A stretch of DNA of 64,000 nt, from contig CM046300.1 in the NCBI GenBank assembly GCA_025267735.1, positions 35,659,322 through 35,723,321 on the forward strand, in the 5' to 3' direction. The position numbers were made by a program, and so were the translations under genes. Below, piece after piece: positions 12,285 through 23,800 of this stretch; position 1 is the first letter of the stretch, and the number at the start of each line of letters is the position of its first letter. Under the pieces are notes generated by a model. That model had not been told where the DNA came from and did no database searches. It saw only the letters and a program-made list of their open reading frames with translations. The stretch is from Mactra quadrangularis. Lineage: Eukaryota; Mollusca; Bivalvia; Venerida; Mactridae.

Positions 12285-14441
12285 ACAACGACAAGTCATA
12301 AAGTGAACTGACATTTTATACTTACAAATTTATCTTTTTCCACATAAAGAATGAATGGCATCAATAAGCGCATAAGATAACCACTTCGTTTCTCTATCCT
12401 TAAATATGCAATATTATCCCCTGATTTTTAATCGTTAACTTATCATTCTCTGCACAAAAAATGGGTCAAGTGGTTAACTAGGTGTTTCGAATATAAATTT
12501 CGCGCAGAAGATTCTCTCGACCATTTCCATTTTTTAAATCATCTTAATATATTTTAAAGTTAAATAGAATTAACACTATTTTCTTATCCGAAGGAGGTAG
12601 TAACTAATTATTAATAACAGTTTTCAAAAAATAAGTTTGCAATTTTACGTTGTTTTTGTGAATATTCTCTTTGGAAAATGATTAACTCGATGAAATTTAT
12701 ATAACATTTCTAGATTCATAAACAGTTTTAAAAAACGTGTTCCCGTTGTAATTTACATTATGTAAATTCTATCTCTCTTTGTTGTTAGTTTTATATCAAG
12801 TTATAATTGAGTTGTTTATTTATATTTGTTTAATTGTAAATAACCTCAACAGCTGTTCTATCCCTGAACAAATACTAGTTACAATGTTGTAATTTGACTT
12901 TCATTAGTTTTTTTTATTAATTAGCAAAAACAACTAGACTAGATGGTAATTTTATCACTGGACAAACATTTTAATACGATTAACATCTATATTCATTTAC
13001 CACACGTCCATCTGTTGTATCTGAGATTAGAAATCAATTAATAAAATGCAGTTTGTATATTTATTTTTTCACTTAAAAAACTAATTTTCATTATTTTCAT
13101 AATTTGTGGGCATATCTGTTGATTCATCGAGATAACCATGTTTGTTTTCAATATATCATATTGCTGTTTTCAATAAATAACATAATTATTGTCTGTCCTA
13201 CTCACAACTATATACATGTATAGGACGTGCTGTTGTATTGAATGTAAGAAAAGTAACAATGGACTTTCGACTACTCATTTTTGTCCTAGAAAAACAACCA
13301 TAGTTCATATGAAACTTGGAAACTCACTCTGAATTTGATCGGGTTTATCTAACAATTTGTCAGGTCATGGAACTTGCCGGGTAGTTACGATTGTTGGCCA
13401 CGATACTTTACATTTTGATTTAAGACATTTTTTTGTTCTTCCGTGCTGCTCATGTAATAATTTGATCATAATTTTATTGAAGTCCTAAGTTATATAGAAG
13501 AAGACTGTTAAACTTAATCGTATTAATACAAATGTTACTATTGCACGTAATGTGGTCTCGAGAGCGTACGTGAAAAAAATCGTCTGTATTCGATCGTCGA
13601 TAAGCATAATACCATAATTACGTTTTATATTCATTTTGGGTTTACTTGGAGTTCGCACTTTTATTTACACTTAGTAAAAGTTTGTGGTACATCTGCATTA
13701 AGCTGCGATAAATTAATTAAGTGTACTCTGTACTAGTTATTAGGGATTAAAGTATCACGTATTGCATCATTTTAGTCGATATTGAGTGTGCATACAAATT
13801 CATACACAAAGCAGGAACATCAACAGAATGTTGCCATATTTTATCAACATAGTGTAAAGGCATTGAATATTTATTTGAATACAGTTCAAAATAAAACGCT
13901 GGCAAGATTCCAAACTGATCTCAACTGCAACTAGCGATGATATAGCATCATTTCATCTTCGCCGATATCAATTTTATATTTTTAATTAAGTGTTTATGTT
14001 TTATTCCTCTTATATATTTGCTCTTAAAGTAGCCGTGATCCAGGGGTATCATAAGCACAAACGGATATAGAGGTCACCGTTCCAAATTCAACCCTTAGAA
14101 CTGATGATTCCTTTAGCACGACATGTACATGCGAATATTTACCATTGGTAAAATATTACCAGCGAGGACAGTTAAATGCCATGGTGCCATTTTGTCGGCT
14201 GTCATAAAAAGTAGAATTATTTCCCAGGGAAATAGGTCATTATCAGTAGACCTAATCCCATTGGAAATAGGAATATACTCCGTAATTGTGCTAACTCGTG
14301 ATAACCAGACTATAAATGAAATTGTTCTGACTTTATCTTGCATCTCTATGGCTATGTAAATATACACTATATGCTAGTAGTATGACAATGACTCTTATCG
14401 TTTGTTACATCGTTAGCGAAAATATTTACATACGAGATATA

Positions 14442-14825
14442 TCGAGGGATTGACGGAAAACTGTCGTAACTCATATTTTCAAAAAAATTCGGGAGAAGCA
14501 AAAAACTGTACAGCATTTTCCTCTCATGTTATTTTGTACTTGTATTATTAATGGGTAAGAAATAACATGTCTTATGTAATTACACTGTGCTAAAAAGTAA
14601 TTATTGAGAATTTACGAGCTTTTTTACTTATTACTTATAACAGTTTTTGACTGAAATTGGGAGTTATTCCGAATACGGAACTAAGTAAATTTATGTACTT
14701 TTTAAATGGAATATTTTTATGATATTTGGTTGAAACATGTGTTTGGTATTTCTAAAGCCAAAGTTATTAAATATTCATTTTTGAAAAAAATGTTAGTTAC
14801 GACAGTTTTTCTGTCAAGCCCTTGA
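14442..14825. mobile_element. MITE with TA target duplication, 384 bp
   Basis: The left end TCGAGGGATTGACGG and the reverse complement of the right end (TCAAGGGCTTGACAG) form inverted repeats that continue for about 40 bp as CTGTCGTAACT and ATTTTTTTCAAAAA-like sequence. TA flanks both ends (14440-14441 and 14826-14827), as in Tc1/mariner-type elements. Copy A of the block lacks it near 2655, giving an empty site. No transposase is present. Confidence 0.75.
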
Positions 14826-15025
14826 TATGTACATATATCTACAATATAGCATAATCCTATATTTTTTATACTGACTGTTATCTTAAAATTCAGTAAAAGT
14901 AATTTAGCATGCACTGTCGTCACGGTGGCAATACATGTACCACCCGACAATGAAGAAAACAGTAAACATCCGCCAGTGTTTTAAAGAGCCGTTATTATTA
15001 TAAGTCTTGTTAGATGTACATGATG

Positions 15026-15712
15026 CCTACGTGAGACTGAGCAGAAAAAACTATTTTGCGCATTACATCTCCAATGCCAGTTTTATACTTATCTATTGTT
15101 CGTTTTTTCCAAACTGTCAAAGCTTGAATAATTTCACGGTAAATGATTACACACTATCTCAATATCTCTAGTGTTAGACAAAGAGCACGAAGTCACCGTG
15201 AAATTATTCATGTTTTGACAGTTGAAAAAAACGAACAATAACACCGAGGAAAACCTATCAAATGTTTTTGGCGCAGCAGTCAGAGACGACATTTGGCCTG
15301 TATTTTTAACCAAAACAGTTTGCTATACAATACCTGTTTGTCCAATGACATTCCTTTACGGTATAGGTAATTGAATAAAATATATTGTACCATAGGACTG
15401 TTTACTCTGTGTTTTATGGGTGATCCACTATCCTACTTGTTATACTTTCGTCACGGTACGCTCCTGGCAGTATGATTAAACAGCAAATATGGCTATTTAT
15501 ATTTCGAACAAAATGAACCCTGCATAGCGCCGAATATCTTTTTAATGATATTTCTTAATTCATATTCCCAAAAAGGCGACGACTTCTCGATGAAGCACGC
15601 AGAAAAGAATTGGTTTTCAGGGTGTTAGCAATGAGTTTAAAATGGCGTTGGAGATGTGACGCACAGCAAATAGTTAACATTTTTTTGCTTAGCCTCGCGT
15701 ATGTATAATTAA
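15026..15712. mobile_element. Foldback repeat with long arms, nested mini-MITE inside
   Basis: The left arm (15026-15090, containing GCGCATTACATCTCCAATGCC) and right arm (about 15640-15712, containing GGCGTTGGAGATGTGACGC and GCTTAGCCTCGCG) are inverted relatives. A related foldback is at 23446-23660, and copy A keeps only the right arm (3713-3840). A smaller perfect-looking inverted repeat lies inside at 15094-15240. Confidence 0.6.
15096..15238. mobile_element. 143-bp mini-MITE with TA duplication
   Basis: Arms of about 45 bp are nearly perfect inverted repeats: TTGTTCGTTTTTTCCAAACT at the left, and TCACCGTGAAATTATTCATG running to CGAACAA at the right. TA precedes the left arm (15094-15095) and follows the right arm (15239-15240). 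This fits a Tc1/mariner-type miniature element that would fold into one hairpin. It has no coding capacity. Confidence 0.7.
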
Positions 15713-16202
15713 ATCTGACAAGAATTAAAAAACTTACAGCTTCTTAAAACTCTGAGTCAAGGCTGAATTTTCAATGTTTCTTCTTCAAACCGTAGCTTTT
15801 GTGATGGCATAGCCACGCAATATTGCCACCATGATTGTTCTGAAACAAGTCATTACAATTTGAATTTATTTCTTTGCAGTCCTACTTTATACATCCATGA
15901 AGTATGTTGACTGGTAATTTAACCTGATTCCTTACCATAACTCATTTTAATTCCATAGTGATTAAATCAAGTTATTTTTATCATCCGATTAATCACATAC
16001 TTTTCCATCTGCGTTTTATTGTTCATCGTTTCCATGGCAATACATAAGCTTCTTTCGTAATCAGTCAAACAGTCGTGTTCTAATAAGATTGACCTGCATA
16101 AAGTCAACATTTTTTCTCTTGTGTCAATATGAACTCCCTTCTAATGGTATTTTTATTGTTTTAACTGTATTTGTAAATTAATAATGTGCTATGTACAAAT
16201 CC

Positions 16203-16228
16203 TAAATAAAATATATGTTCTGTTCTGT
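16203..16228 (+). mobile_element. LINE-like 3' tail with TGTTC repeats
   Basis: AAATAAAATATATG followed by TTCTGTTCTGTTCT matches the tail at 5168-5210. It marks the right end of duplicated block copy B. Confidence 0.4.
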
Positions 16229-16230
16229 TC

Positions 16231-17675
16231 TATTAGCACAATTATAATTGTCAAATATTAATGTCTATTTGTTAACTTATCAAAAGGTGTAAGCAATCAT
16301 ATCGGAAATAGCAACAGTAAAAAACACAGTCCTACCACATAGTCAAAATGCAAAGACCCGGCGTCGTAAGTTGGAGCTAGTTCAGTAGTTGCAATTTTAC
16401 CCACGATGTCGAATTTATAGATCTGATGCAGCAGTTAAAACCCAACAGACTATAACAAATTATACATCAATTGAAAGAAAAATTTTACCCCTATATAATT
16501 ACGCAAACCGTATGATTCTTTATGAACGCTCGACAATGTAACAGCAAATCAAATAATTTTAATCGGCAGAATAAACGTTGTAGAGATGTAACACAAAATT
16601 ATGTTAGCATCTCATAACATGGCCAGAGTCTTTCAAAAATGTTTTTTAAACTTTTGTAATGAAAGAGACACAATAAACGAACTAACGAAAACAAAAACAT
16701 AAGTGGTTTCCGCCTTGGAACAGACAGTAGAAAATAAATGCCACTGGGGATTTAATCCATGTTCTAGGATACACTAAACTCACACTTGTCCCAAAGGTTC
16801 AAGAATAAACAATAACAAATTGTCTTGGTGAACAATCATCAACCCAACCTTAAATAGACCATGTTTATGTGGGAAAACACAGAAACCCATACATACCAAA
16901 AGGTTAATGCTATATTCAAGATGAAAGTCAAATACTCAATGACCTTAAAGGAATTGCAAGGCAAAAGTTCAACTTCATATTTCCTTACTTTGAATTATAT
17001 TTTTATTACGGCGAATGCAATGTTCAGACACACTGTTATATTACTTGGCAAAATATTTCTTTATTTTCTCGTAATATTTGGGGTGTTTCCTAACTAGACC
17101 TACGTGGGTCAGGTTAGCTAAAAGTTAGATTAGCGTTAAAATATGCATCTACTGATGAGAAGATACTTGAGCTTGTTATTGTGCAACATTAGTATAATTC
17201 AATTAAAATATATCATAATCGCCTAAGAATGTTGAAAAGACAAGAAGCGAACAATAAAATTGTTTAATTTCAGCAAGTACGACATATAACAAATCTATCA
17301 ATAGCTTGGTGATTCCCTCAGTATCGTACTTTCGTTTTCAACAATGTGCATGTCACATGTTTTAATTCTTTCAGTAGAATGTTGTATGTGAAAAATGTTA
17401 TTAGTAATTGATTTTTTACGTTCTTAATACTGTTTTAAAGATTAAACTTGTTTCTATACTTTTGGCACAGTCATTTGCCTGTATATCCCTTCAAAAAAAG
17501 ACCAGATCTTCTGAAGTTAAAAAAAAGAACCCGGCGACACGAAAGATTTATATGATATATGACCCCAGTTAATTATAGCATGCAAAGAGCATTTGATGGA
17601 ATTTCGAGGTAATGAAAATATTCAGAAAATCATCGATGTAACTGAATAAAGCTACAGTCCCATAAACATAAAAAT
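16231..17675. other. AT-rich sequence without recognised feature
   Basis: One frame of 78 codons (16861-17097, plus) has no recognisable domain. No repeats with clear ends were seen. Confidence 0.45.
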
Positions 17676-17962
17676 ACCCGTGAGGGCACCGTACGGGCGC
17701 CGTGCGATCAAACTCCGCAAGGGCCCGTACGAACTCTTGCGTACCCGTACGGACTGTTACGTTTTTACCAGGGTCCGTGAGATGAGCCCAGGATACACGT
17801 TACAGTTTCAGACTCAAATCGTAAACAAAATAGTGGCTAAGTATGGAATAAACTTGCATATCTTCCAGCTATGGCTCTGTACGGGTGTGTTGTTTTGTAC
17901 CATGTGCGTACCGTCACCTTGAAACGCAAGGCTTCCTACGGCCTACGGCTGTCTGCACGTAC
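17676..17962. other. Local GC-rich stretch with repeated CCGTACGG words
   Basis: The words CCCGTACGG, GGGCCCGTACG, CCGTACGGGCGCC and ACGTACGGGTCCGTAAC recur in about 290 bp that is visibly more GC-rich than its surroundings. Two overlapping plus-strand frames (17680-17922 and 17885-18145) cover it but show no known domain. It could be an old repeat or a short CpG-containing segment. Confidence 0.4.
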
Positions 17963-19393
17963 GGGTCCGTAACAAGCCACGATTTTATGGAACTGAGGCA
18001 TTACTTTCATAAAGATAAAACTATTAGCCACTTTTGGTCTAGAGAAAGAATAACTCGAGATAAGAACAGTCGAAATAACAAGATAAGATATACATACAAA
18101 ACTTCGAGATCGGCAAACACAATGTACATTCGTCCTTTACTATAAAAAAAGCTCTTTGAACGTACTCTTTATTTGTTGCAATTGCATGTACTTGCTGCGT
18201 TCAACTGCGTAAGTTCTTCGGGTTATAAGAATTTCTTACCCATTGAGTAATTGATAATCAAAAAATCTTGGCATGGCATATGCTGCATTTTTATGCGGGT
18301 CATCTTCCGTCTTTGTGGTATGAAGATATGAATTGTAACCACATTGAAATATATGTGTCGCAAAACCGCTACAGTTATCGGCACAATACACTATTTGGGG
18401 CAATGCTCAGATCCGTTATTATCTAATGTGCTATTATTGCACTTATTCAACATAAAACATATTCATATACCATAAATTCAACTCCAAAATACAACTCACT
18501 GAAAAATTGCAACCCATGTATTTGAAAAATGAAACAAATTGCCACCTTTTACTGGTCAATAAATGTCAACTATTTCACATACTTCATTTACAATTTTAGT
18601 TTGGTATTAGGATCAATACAATGATTATCATAAATAGTTCAAAAACAGTTGAAATCCCTTATTTAGTTTTTAGACTTTCGGCGATTTTCCGCCGAAAGGC
18701 TTAAGTTATACCACATGTCGAAAACTATCGACGATTCAAATGCCTGACCAGTTTAACCTGCGCAGTGATACATGTGTCTCTGATTTACTACGCAGTTTAT
18801 TTCTACGAGATAAAAGTAGTTCCGTCAATAAACTGACGCGTCTTTGTTTCAGGTATTTTTACTTATATATTAATAAGCGTGTGAATGGGCGGAGTCAAAT
18901 CTCGTTAATACACTGTGACTAAACAGTAGTATTTGCTAATTATACAAGATAGAATAAACTCTTTGCCCGCATTTTTTGCACTGTTCGATTTGAACTTGAA
19001 TCTAATGTGTAAGGAATAATCATTAGTATGGATTCGTTAGGCTTCAATGTGACGAAAGTCTTTCTGTATTCAATACTTTGATTATTGACTTAAAAAGAGC
19101 GTTTTTTTCCATATGTTAAATTTGCATATGTTCCTGTATAACAAATATAGACCCTAATAAGCGTTGGATCCAAAAGCACGTCGTTACATGTCATATTTTA
19201 TATTCTTTGTTGGCCAATGTTTAACGTTTTGTATTGATCAACTATCTCTTTTAAATCAAACTGACATTTTTTTACAAAAAGCGGGTCTTTATCAAATCGG
19301 AATTTTACCATTTGAAATGTATGTGACAATGACAATGTATAATATAAACGAGTACATGTATAATGTTCTTTAAGGCTACAACATATCACCATC
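17963..19393. other. Unassigned sequence; one 8-bp-stem hairpin at 18675-18698
   Basis: CTTTCGGC and GCCGAAAG form a perfect 8-bp stem around an 8-base loop. Nothing else was recognised. The opposing short frames near 19164-19392 have no visible domain. Confidence 0.4.
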
Positions 19394-19419
19394 GGTTATC
19401 CCACGATACATTACTCCGC
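19394..19419 (-). repeat. Dispersed 26-bp motif, also at 39166-39192
   Basis: The reverse complement reads GCGGAGTAATGTATC then GTGGGATAACC. The plus-strand copy at 39166-39192 differs by one base. This indicates a shared, probably mobile, repeat whose full extent could not be defined. Confidence 0.45.
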
Positions 19420-19625
19420 CTACATGTATGCTGCGTTATGTACCGTGGGCTATTTGGTTAGAAAAATCTCGTAGTCATGGGTAATAATAATCATATTATA
19501 ATAATAGGCAGTTTCATTGGTTTCGTAAGGAAACCACTGCGGAAAACTAGCCAATGAATTTACGTTTTATATCTAAGGTTTGGTTTACCATTCAAATATC
19601 AAAATTTGTCTAAAGCGGGTGATGT

Positions 19626-19844
19626 ATGACGTTGATGTATGACGTGAGAGTATTTAATTGTAACATGCGATTTCATTGGAAAAAGATTGGTCTCCCCTGC
19701 CTCATGCATATTCATGAAAACGAGATTTTGCCAGACAATTTGCCCACGGTACTTATGGAGTGTAACGGAAGAAAGTACTATGGTTGCCGACGATGCAACA
19801 TATATAAAATACATGTACATGTAATATATAAGTGCAAACAATGA
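19626..19844 (+). other. Cys-containing 72-codon frame, possible exon remnant
   Basis: The frame has six cysteines, with a CNGRKYYGCRRC cluster followed by an alternating hydrophobic segment and KCKQ at the end. The cysteine spacing and a preceding HENEILPDNLP stretch loosely recall the core of IL-17-like cytokines, but this is a weak eyeball resemblance. A stop lies two codons upstream of the first ATG. No splice sites were established, and it may be chance. Confidence 0.15.
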
Positions 19845-19958
19845 TAATATGTTCAACCCTGCACATAAATAAACAAGATGGTTAATTGCCCCGGACATTA
19901 AATTAAATTAGATAATAAATTGTCCCGGACTTTTCTACTTAACCTTTGGAGCCGTTGG

Positions 19959-20195
19959 TTTGTTTTCTTGTTTTTGTTTTCTTAAACGTCGTATTCAACA
20001 CATATTTAGGTTATATATATGACGGCCAGCCCTTCCTACTATAGGTTTCCTGGACACTTTTCTATCACCAGTACTAACTTACCCTATCACGAGGCTGACA
20101 ACTCATGTATAGGGTATGACCTACCGCGAGCGGGTTCGAACCCGCGATCTCCGGATTCGAAGTCAGACATGCTAACCATTACGCCAATGCCGCGG
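19959..20195 (-). mobile_element. tRNA-derived SINE (family 1), complete, 13-bp target duplication
   Basis: TTGGAGCCGTTGG flanks the insertion on both sides (19946-19958 and 20196-20208). Read on the minus strand, it begins with a tRNA-like head: A box TGGCGTAATGGTTAGCATG (20168-20186), an anticodon-loop-like CTTCGAA, and B box GGGTTCGAACCC (20132-20143). It ends in an A-rich tail at 19959-19985. The head resembles tRNA-Arg(TCG), but the acceptor and anticodon stems have mismatches, so this is a SINE promoter rather than a working tRNA. It would be transcribed by Pol III and mobilised by a LINE. Confidence 0.88.
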
Positions 20196-20261
20196 TTGGA
20201 GCCGTTGGAACAACAATATGTCAAGTCGCCCCCACAAAAAGAGAAGACACTCAGTCTATGA

Positions 20262-21230
20262 TGTATGAAAGATTACTAGTACTAATGTTTGAAACCAAAG
20301 ATGACAACATGCAGACTGTAAAAAACAAGGCCACATAACCCTACCGGACGATGTAAATATCTTATGCCAAAATGCATTTTGCAATGTCACTCGTTCGCAA
20401 TACTTTAAATTATAATATATGCACAAACATTATAACATCAGAGGTAAACGATGATCATGCAATGTACGCACCTTTTTAGGTTGTTCCAACATGATCAATG
20501 ACGTCATACAGTGTTTAAGTATCCTGTAGTTCAACATGTCCTCATATTAGATATCAACCCATCAGAATCACGTCTCATAACAACACGTATAATCCTCTCA
20601 TACTTTCCCTGACATCACTCGATTTTGAATTGCCTTCTAGAGCCAGACTACATAAACGTCGTTTCCATAGCAACCGTTCCATTTGAAGTCGATAACTAAA
20701 GCGACTGAATGCGGAAGAAAATCTCACTAGAAATTCCCAGAACATAGAGTATAGCCAAATGACGGAACCAAAATATATCGATAAGAGTTAGAATCAAGCA
20801 GACGACACATTTATAAATAGGATAAACTGGACGCTTGTTAAGTGGTTATCCTGAGTTAAGCATCACTTATGATTGGATGCAACAAGCCTTATCTTCTGAG
20901 ACATTAATTATATACTTATAAGTACAGTTATGTGCTTGAAATCTCACCATGTAGGTTAATGTAGTTGGTGTTGAGATAAGATAATTATAGAATTACAAAC
21001 TTAAGTCATTGTTTTGTCATGGAATAACATGTAGGCGCGAGATTGTTTAGGCACTCAATCACAAGTTCGCTGCATTCAGCGATTTCAAAAGTGACTTAAT
21101 TTGCGCTAACAAAAGAGTATCTGAATCCATGACAATTGTGAGCTATTTGCAATAGGAACATTGCAAAATTATAACGTTTTTCTGTAGAATAATGTAAAAG
21201 GTTCTACTACTGAATTTAAATCAATATGAA
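20262..21230. other. Unassigned sequence
   Basis: No gene or bounded repeat was recognised. Confidence 0.4.
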
Positions 21231-21345
21231 CAGTTGTCAGTCACTGACGGAAGTATGCGTCCAGTAACTAGTTCATTGCTAAATCCAGAGATTAAGCCTT
21301 CCCAGGAACAGTTTGTAGGTTGTCTGACCGCCGTAATATGATCAT
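21231..21345 (+). mobile_element. Fragment of SINE-like family 2
   Basis: It matches the central part of 34556-34680, including CAGTCACTGACG, GCTAAATCCAGAGAT, AAGCCTTCCCAGGAACAG and TGACCGCCGTAATATGA. Both the tRNA-like head and the TTGCTAC tail are missing. Confidence 0.6.
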
Positions 21346-21468
21346 TCGCCAATTTCCGTAACCCAAGTTGCTTACAAATACAATCGTGTGAAACTGAACA
21401 TGTATATCTTCTATTTCAAAATGAGAGAGGGACATTTTTTATCATTTATTTATTGTTAGGATTTAGGT

Positions 21469-21558
21469 CTGCGCGATTGATTATTGATACGAAACACGGA
21501 ATTTCGAATCTAGTTTTCCGAATGGGGTATGGGTTCGAATCCGACCGGGGTGTTTACA
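21469..21558 (+). mobile_element. Degenerate tRNA-like SINE head
   Basis: A perfect B box (GGTTCGAATCC, about 21533-21543) follows a loose A-box-like TAGGTCTGCGCGATTG. The stems are not well paired. This is probably a decayed tRNA-derived retroposon head rather than a gene. Confidence 0.35.
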
Positions 21559-21837
21559 ACCTCCCATGAAAATTTGACAATAATGTCAATTTTCTCCTAT
21601 AAGGTATATGGAGAAGTTACCGGCCTTGTGGAAGGGTAGATTCGTATTCATTGTAAACAAGTTGAAAAACGTAGCATTAGATAAATAATGTTTATTGCAG
21701 GTTTTTTCATAATACATGCAAATAAAAGTATCCCATAAATAAAGTAAATAAAGCACAACAGATAAGCTCGCGATTGTTGCTAGTTTAGTAATAAAGGGAA
21801 GTAACTCTAATTGTAGCACAGTCGTTGTTGACTTCAA

Positions 21838-22400
21838 TTGTCTCCCCTATTGTTGTTCTTTTAAGTTGAGCCTGATGATTATTGTTGTAATAGTTATTAA
21901 TGTTGTTTTGTGTTGTTGTTGCTATTGTTAAAAAGTGTTGCTATTGTTTTGGGTAATGATGTTGTTGTTCTGTTGTTGTAGATTGTTGCTGCTATTGGTT
22001 ATTTTTGCAGTTTTGAGTTTTAATTGTTGTTTAGAGTCGCTCTTTGTAACTATGTGTTGATGTTGTTGTTTTAAATTGTCTTTGTTTCTTTCCAGTTGTA
22101 GTTACTGTTGCCATGGTTTGTTGTTGTAATTGTTTTAGTCGTTGTTGTGGTTTTCAGTAGTAGTTGTTGGTTTGAATTGATGTTCTAGTTGATCATTTAG
22201 TTGTTTGGAGTTATCGTACATGTTGTTTCGAGTTTGTTGTTTTTTGTTTTTATATTGTTTTTAGTTCTTGTTTCTGTTTGCTTTCCGATGTTGTTTTTGC
22301 TTTTAGTTGTAATTGTTTTTTTTATTAGTAATTGTTGTTTCGTTTGAGTTGTTGGTTTTAATTGTTGTTAATTTGAGTTAATAGTTTTTTAGTAGATGTT
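21838..22400. repeat. GTT-rich low-complexity stretch
   Basis: Degenerate TTG/GTT trinucleotides dominate for about 560 bp with interspersed unique bases. It looks like an old, decayed trinucleotide microsatellite. Confidence 0.75.
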
Positions 22401-22429
22401 TTGTCATGACAAAAAGTCGAATAGTCTGT

Positions 22430-22752
22430 TTTTGGTTCGATTTACGTCGTAGCAACACGTACATTGTATAGGTTATATAACGGCGGTCAAACAACCTACT
22501 CACCGTTCCTAGAAAGGCTAAATCTCAGATTTTAGCGGTAAGTCGGTGACCAGTTTTTATGCACATAATTCATTGACTGACAACTGTCCTACATGACTAA
22601 GAATCAGTGGTAGGGGGTAAATTGTCGTAGAACTTATTTCATGACCAAGCTCTACGAAAGTTTGCCTCCGCCCACCCACCCACCCGGGAATCGAACCTAC
22701 GACCCCTCCATCAGTAGACCTGTGTGCAACCAACTGAGCTAGCTGATAGGCT
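22430..22752 (-). mobile_element. tRNA-derived SINE, family 2, near full length
   Basis: On the minus strand the element starts with A box TAGCTCAGTTGG (22730-22741) and B box GGTTCGATTCC (22687-22697). A body shared with 34513-34712, 42626-42765, 21231-21345 and 4355-4418 follows. The body includes a GACCGCCGTTATATAACC-like phrase and a terminal GTTGCTACGACGTAAA. A target duplication was not resolved. This copy shows that the dispersed body sequences elsewhere in the window are truncated pieces of one SINE family. Confidence 0.75.
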
Positions 22753-23445
22753 TATAGACGAAATGTTTACAACCTGCTATGAAGTTCATTACATTTGATA
22801 AAGAAATACCAGTACAGCTATGTCTCGTTTTCAGCAGAGGAGATTTTCTTCGATATGGAGCATATGGTCACTTTTTAAGACCACTCTGGAAAGAGCATGA
22901 CATTTGTTTGTTAATCTGGGAAAACCCGTCATTTCCTTAAATAAGTCAATTTTGTGAATGGCTAGCAAATTAATTGAGGAAGTTTCGTTGTGTCCTATAG
23001 ATAAAGACGGTATTTCACCGACTGTTTACTTCTGGTCCAGGAAGTTAGCTAAGAGTGATTGATATGGGGTATTAATTTAAGTATTTACCTAGTGGCAAAT
23101 GTGTACAGTCAAACTTGTTCTACGTGAGCACCCATAGAACTATCAAGTTTAATGTATCATAATGGTTGATAAACACAATTGTCTCATGGGAACAACGTAA
23201 TATTTAGAAGATGAAGAATAGCAGTTGTCAACAAATCATCGCTTCATTCAACCATTTAAATCAATAGGGCACGAGACTATCAAAAAAGTAGCTTACCTAT
23301 GGTTGTGAAAACATCTTCACAGGGACAATATCATGTGACTTTGACATCACAATTGCTATGGTTTCAATAAAAATGTTCAGTGAAAAGTCAGCCTAAGTTT
23401 GAAGAGTTGTAAGTCTTCAATTATTTAAATGCCAATGATAGCAGT
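22753..23445. other. Unassigned sequence
   Basis: Nothing recognised. Confidence 0.4.
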
Positions 23446-23800
23446 GCGAGGCTAAGCAGAAAAGTGTATACTATTTGTTTGGCATCACATCTCCAACACC
23501 AGTTTTATACTTCTTGCCCTTTTAAGAGTGCTACTGTGACAAGTAATCGTCTTTTTTAATAGGTAGAACGTTGGTAGGTTTTCAAGGGTGTTTGCTAAAT
23601 GTAAAAATACTAGCGATGGAGAAGTAATGCGCAGTGTATACTTTCCTGCCTCAAGTAGATGTAACTTAAATCTGACAAGACTTACAGCTCTTTAAAACTC
23701 TGATATGGTGGGGATTGTTTTACTGTTATCTTTTTGAAACCGGAACATTTGTGATGTTTTAGTCACGTGGTATTGCCACCGTGAACTTTATCTGTATAAA
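23446..23800. repeat. Foldback relative of 15026-15840
   Basis: The left arm at 23446-23511 (GCGAGGCTAAGCAG and CATCACATCTCCAAC) is inverted at about 23590-23655. The segment after it, containing GTGGTATTGCCACCGTGA, matches duplicated block copy B near 15790-15835. It is a third, partial copy of a repeat present in both duplicated blocks. Confidence 0.5.

Larger units (their letters stand above)
11346..16230. repeat. Duplicated block, copy B
   Basis: This is the second, longer copy of the block at 1-4350, in the same orientation. Extra length comes from insertions at 11840-12284 and 14442-14825 and from the foldback at 15026-15712. Two overlapping open frames on opposite strands at 14113-14367 are not conserved in copy A, where the plus-strand frame meets a stop near the equivalent of codon 31. 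The block therefore appears noncoding. It ends in a LINE-like tail at 16203-16228. Confidence 0.85.

Noticed and set aside
14113..14367. Overlapping open frames on both strands as possible genes
   Set aside because: The equivalent region of the duplicated block at 1-4350 interrupts the plus-strand frame with an early stop, and no domain is visible.
20117..20195. Functional tRNA-Arg gene
   Set aside because: Stem mismatches and the A-tail plus 13-bp target duplication show a SINE insertion instead.
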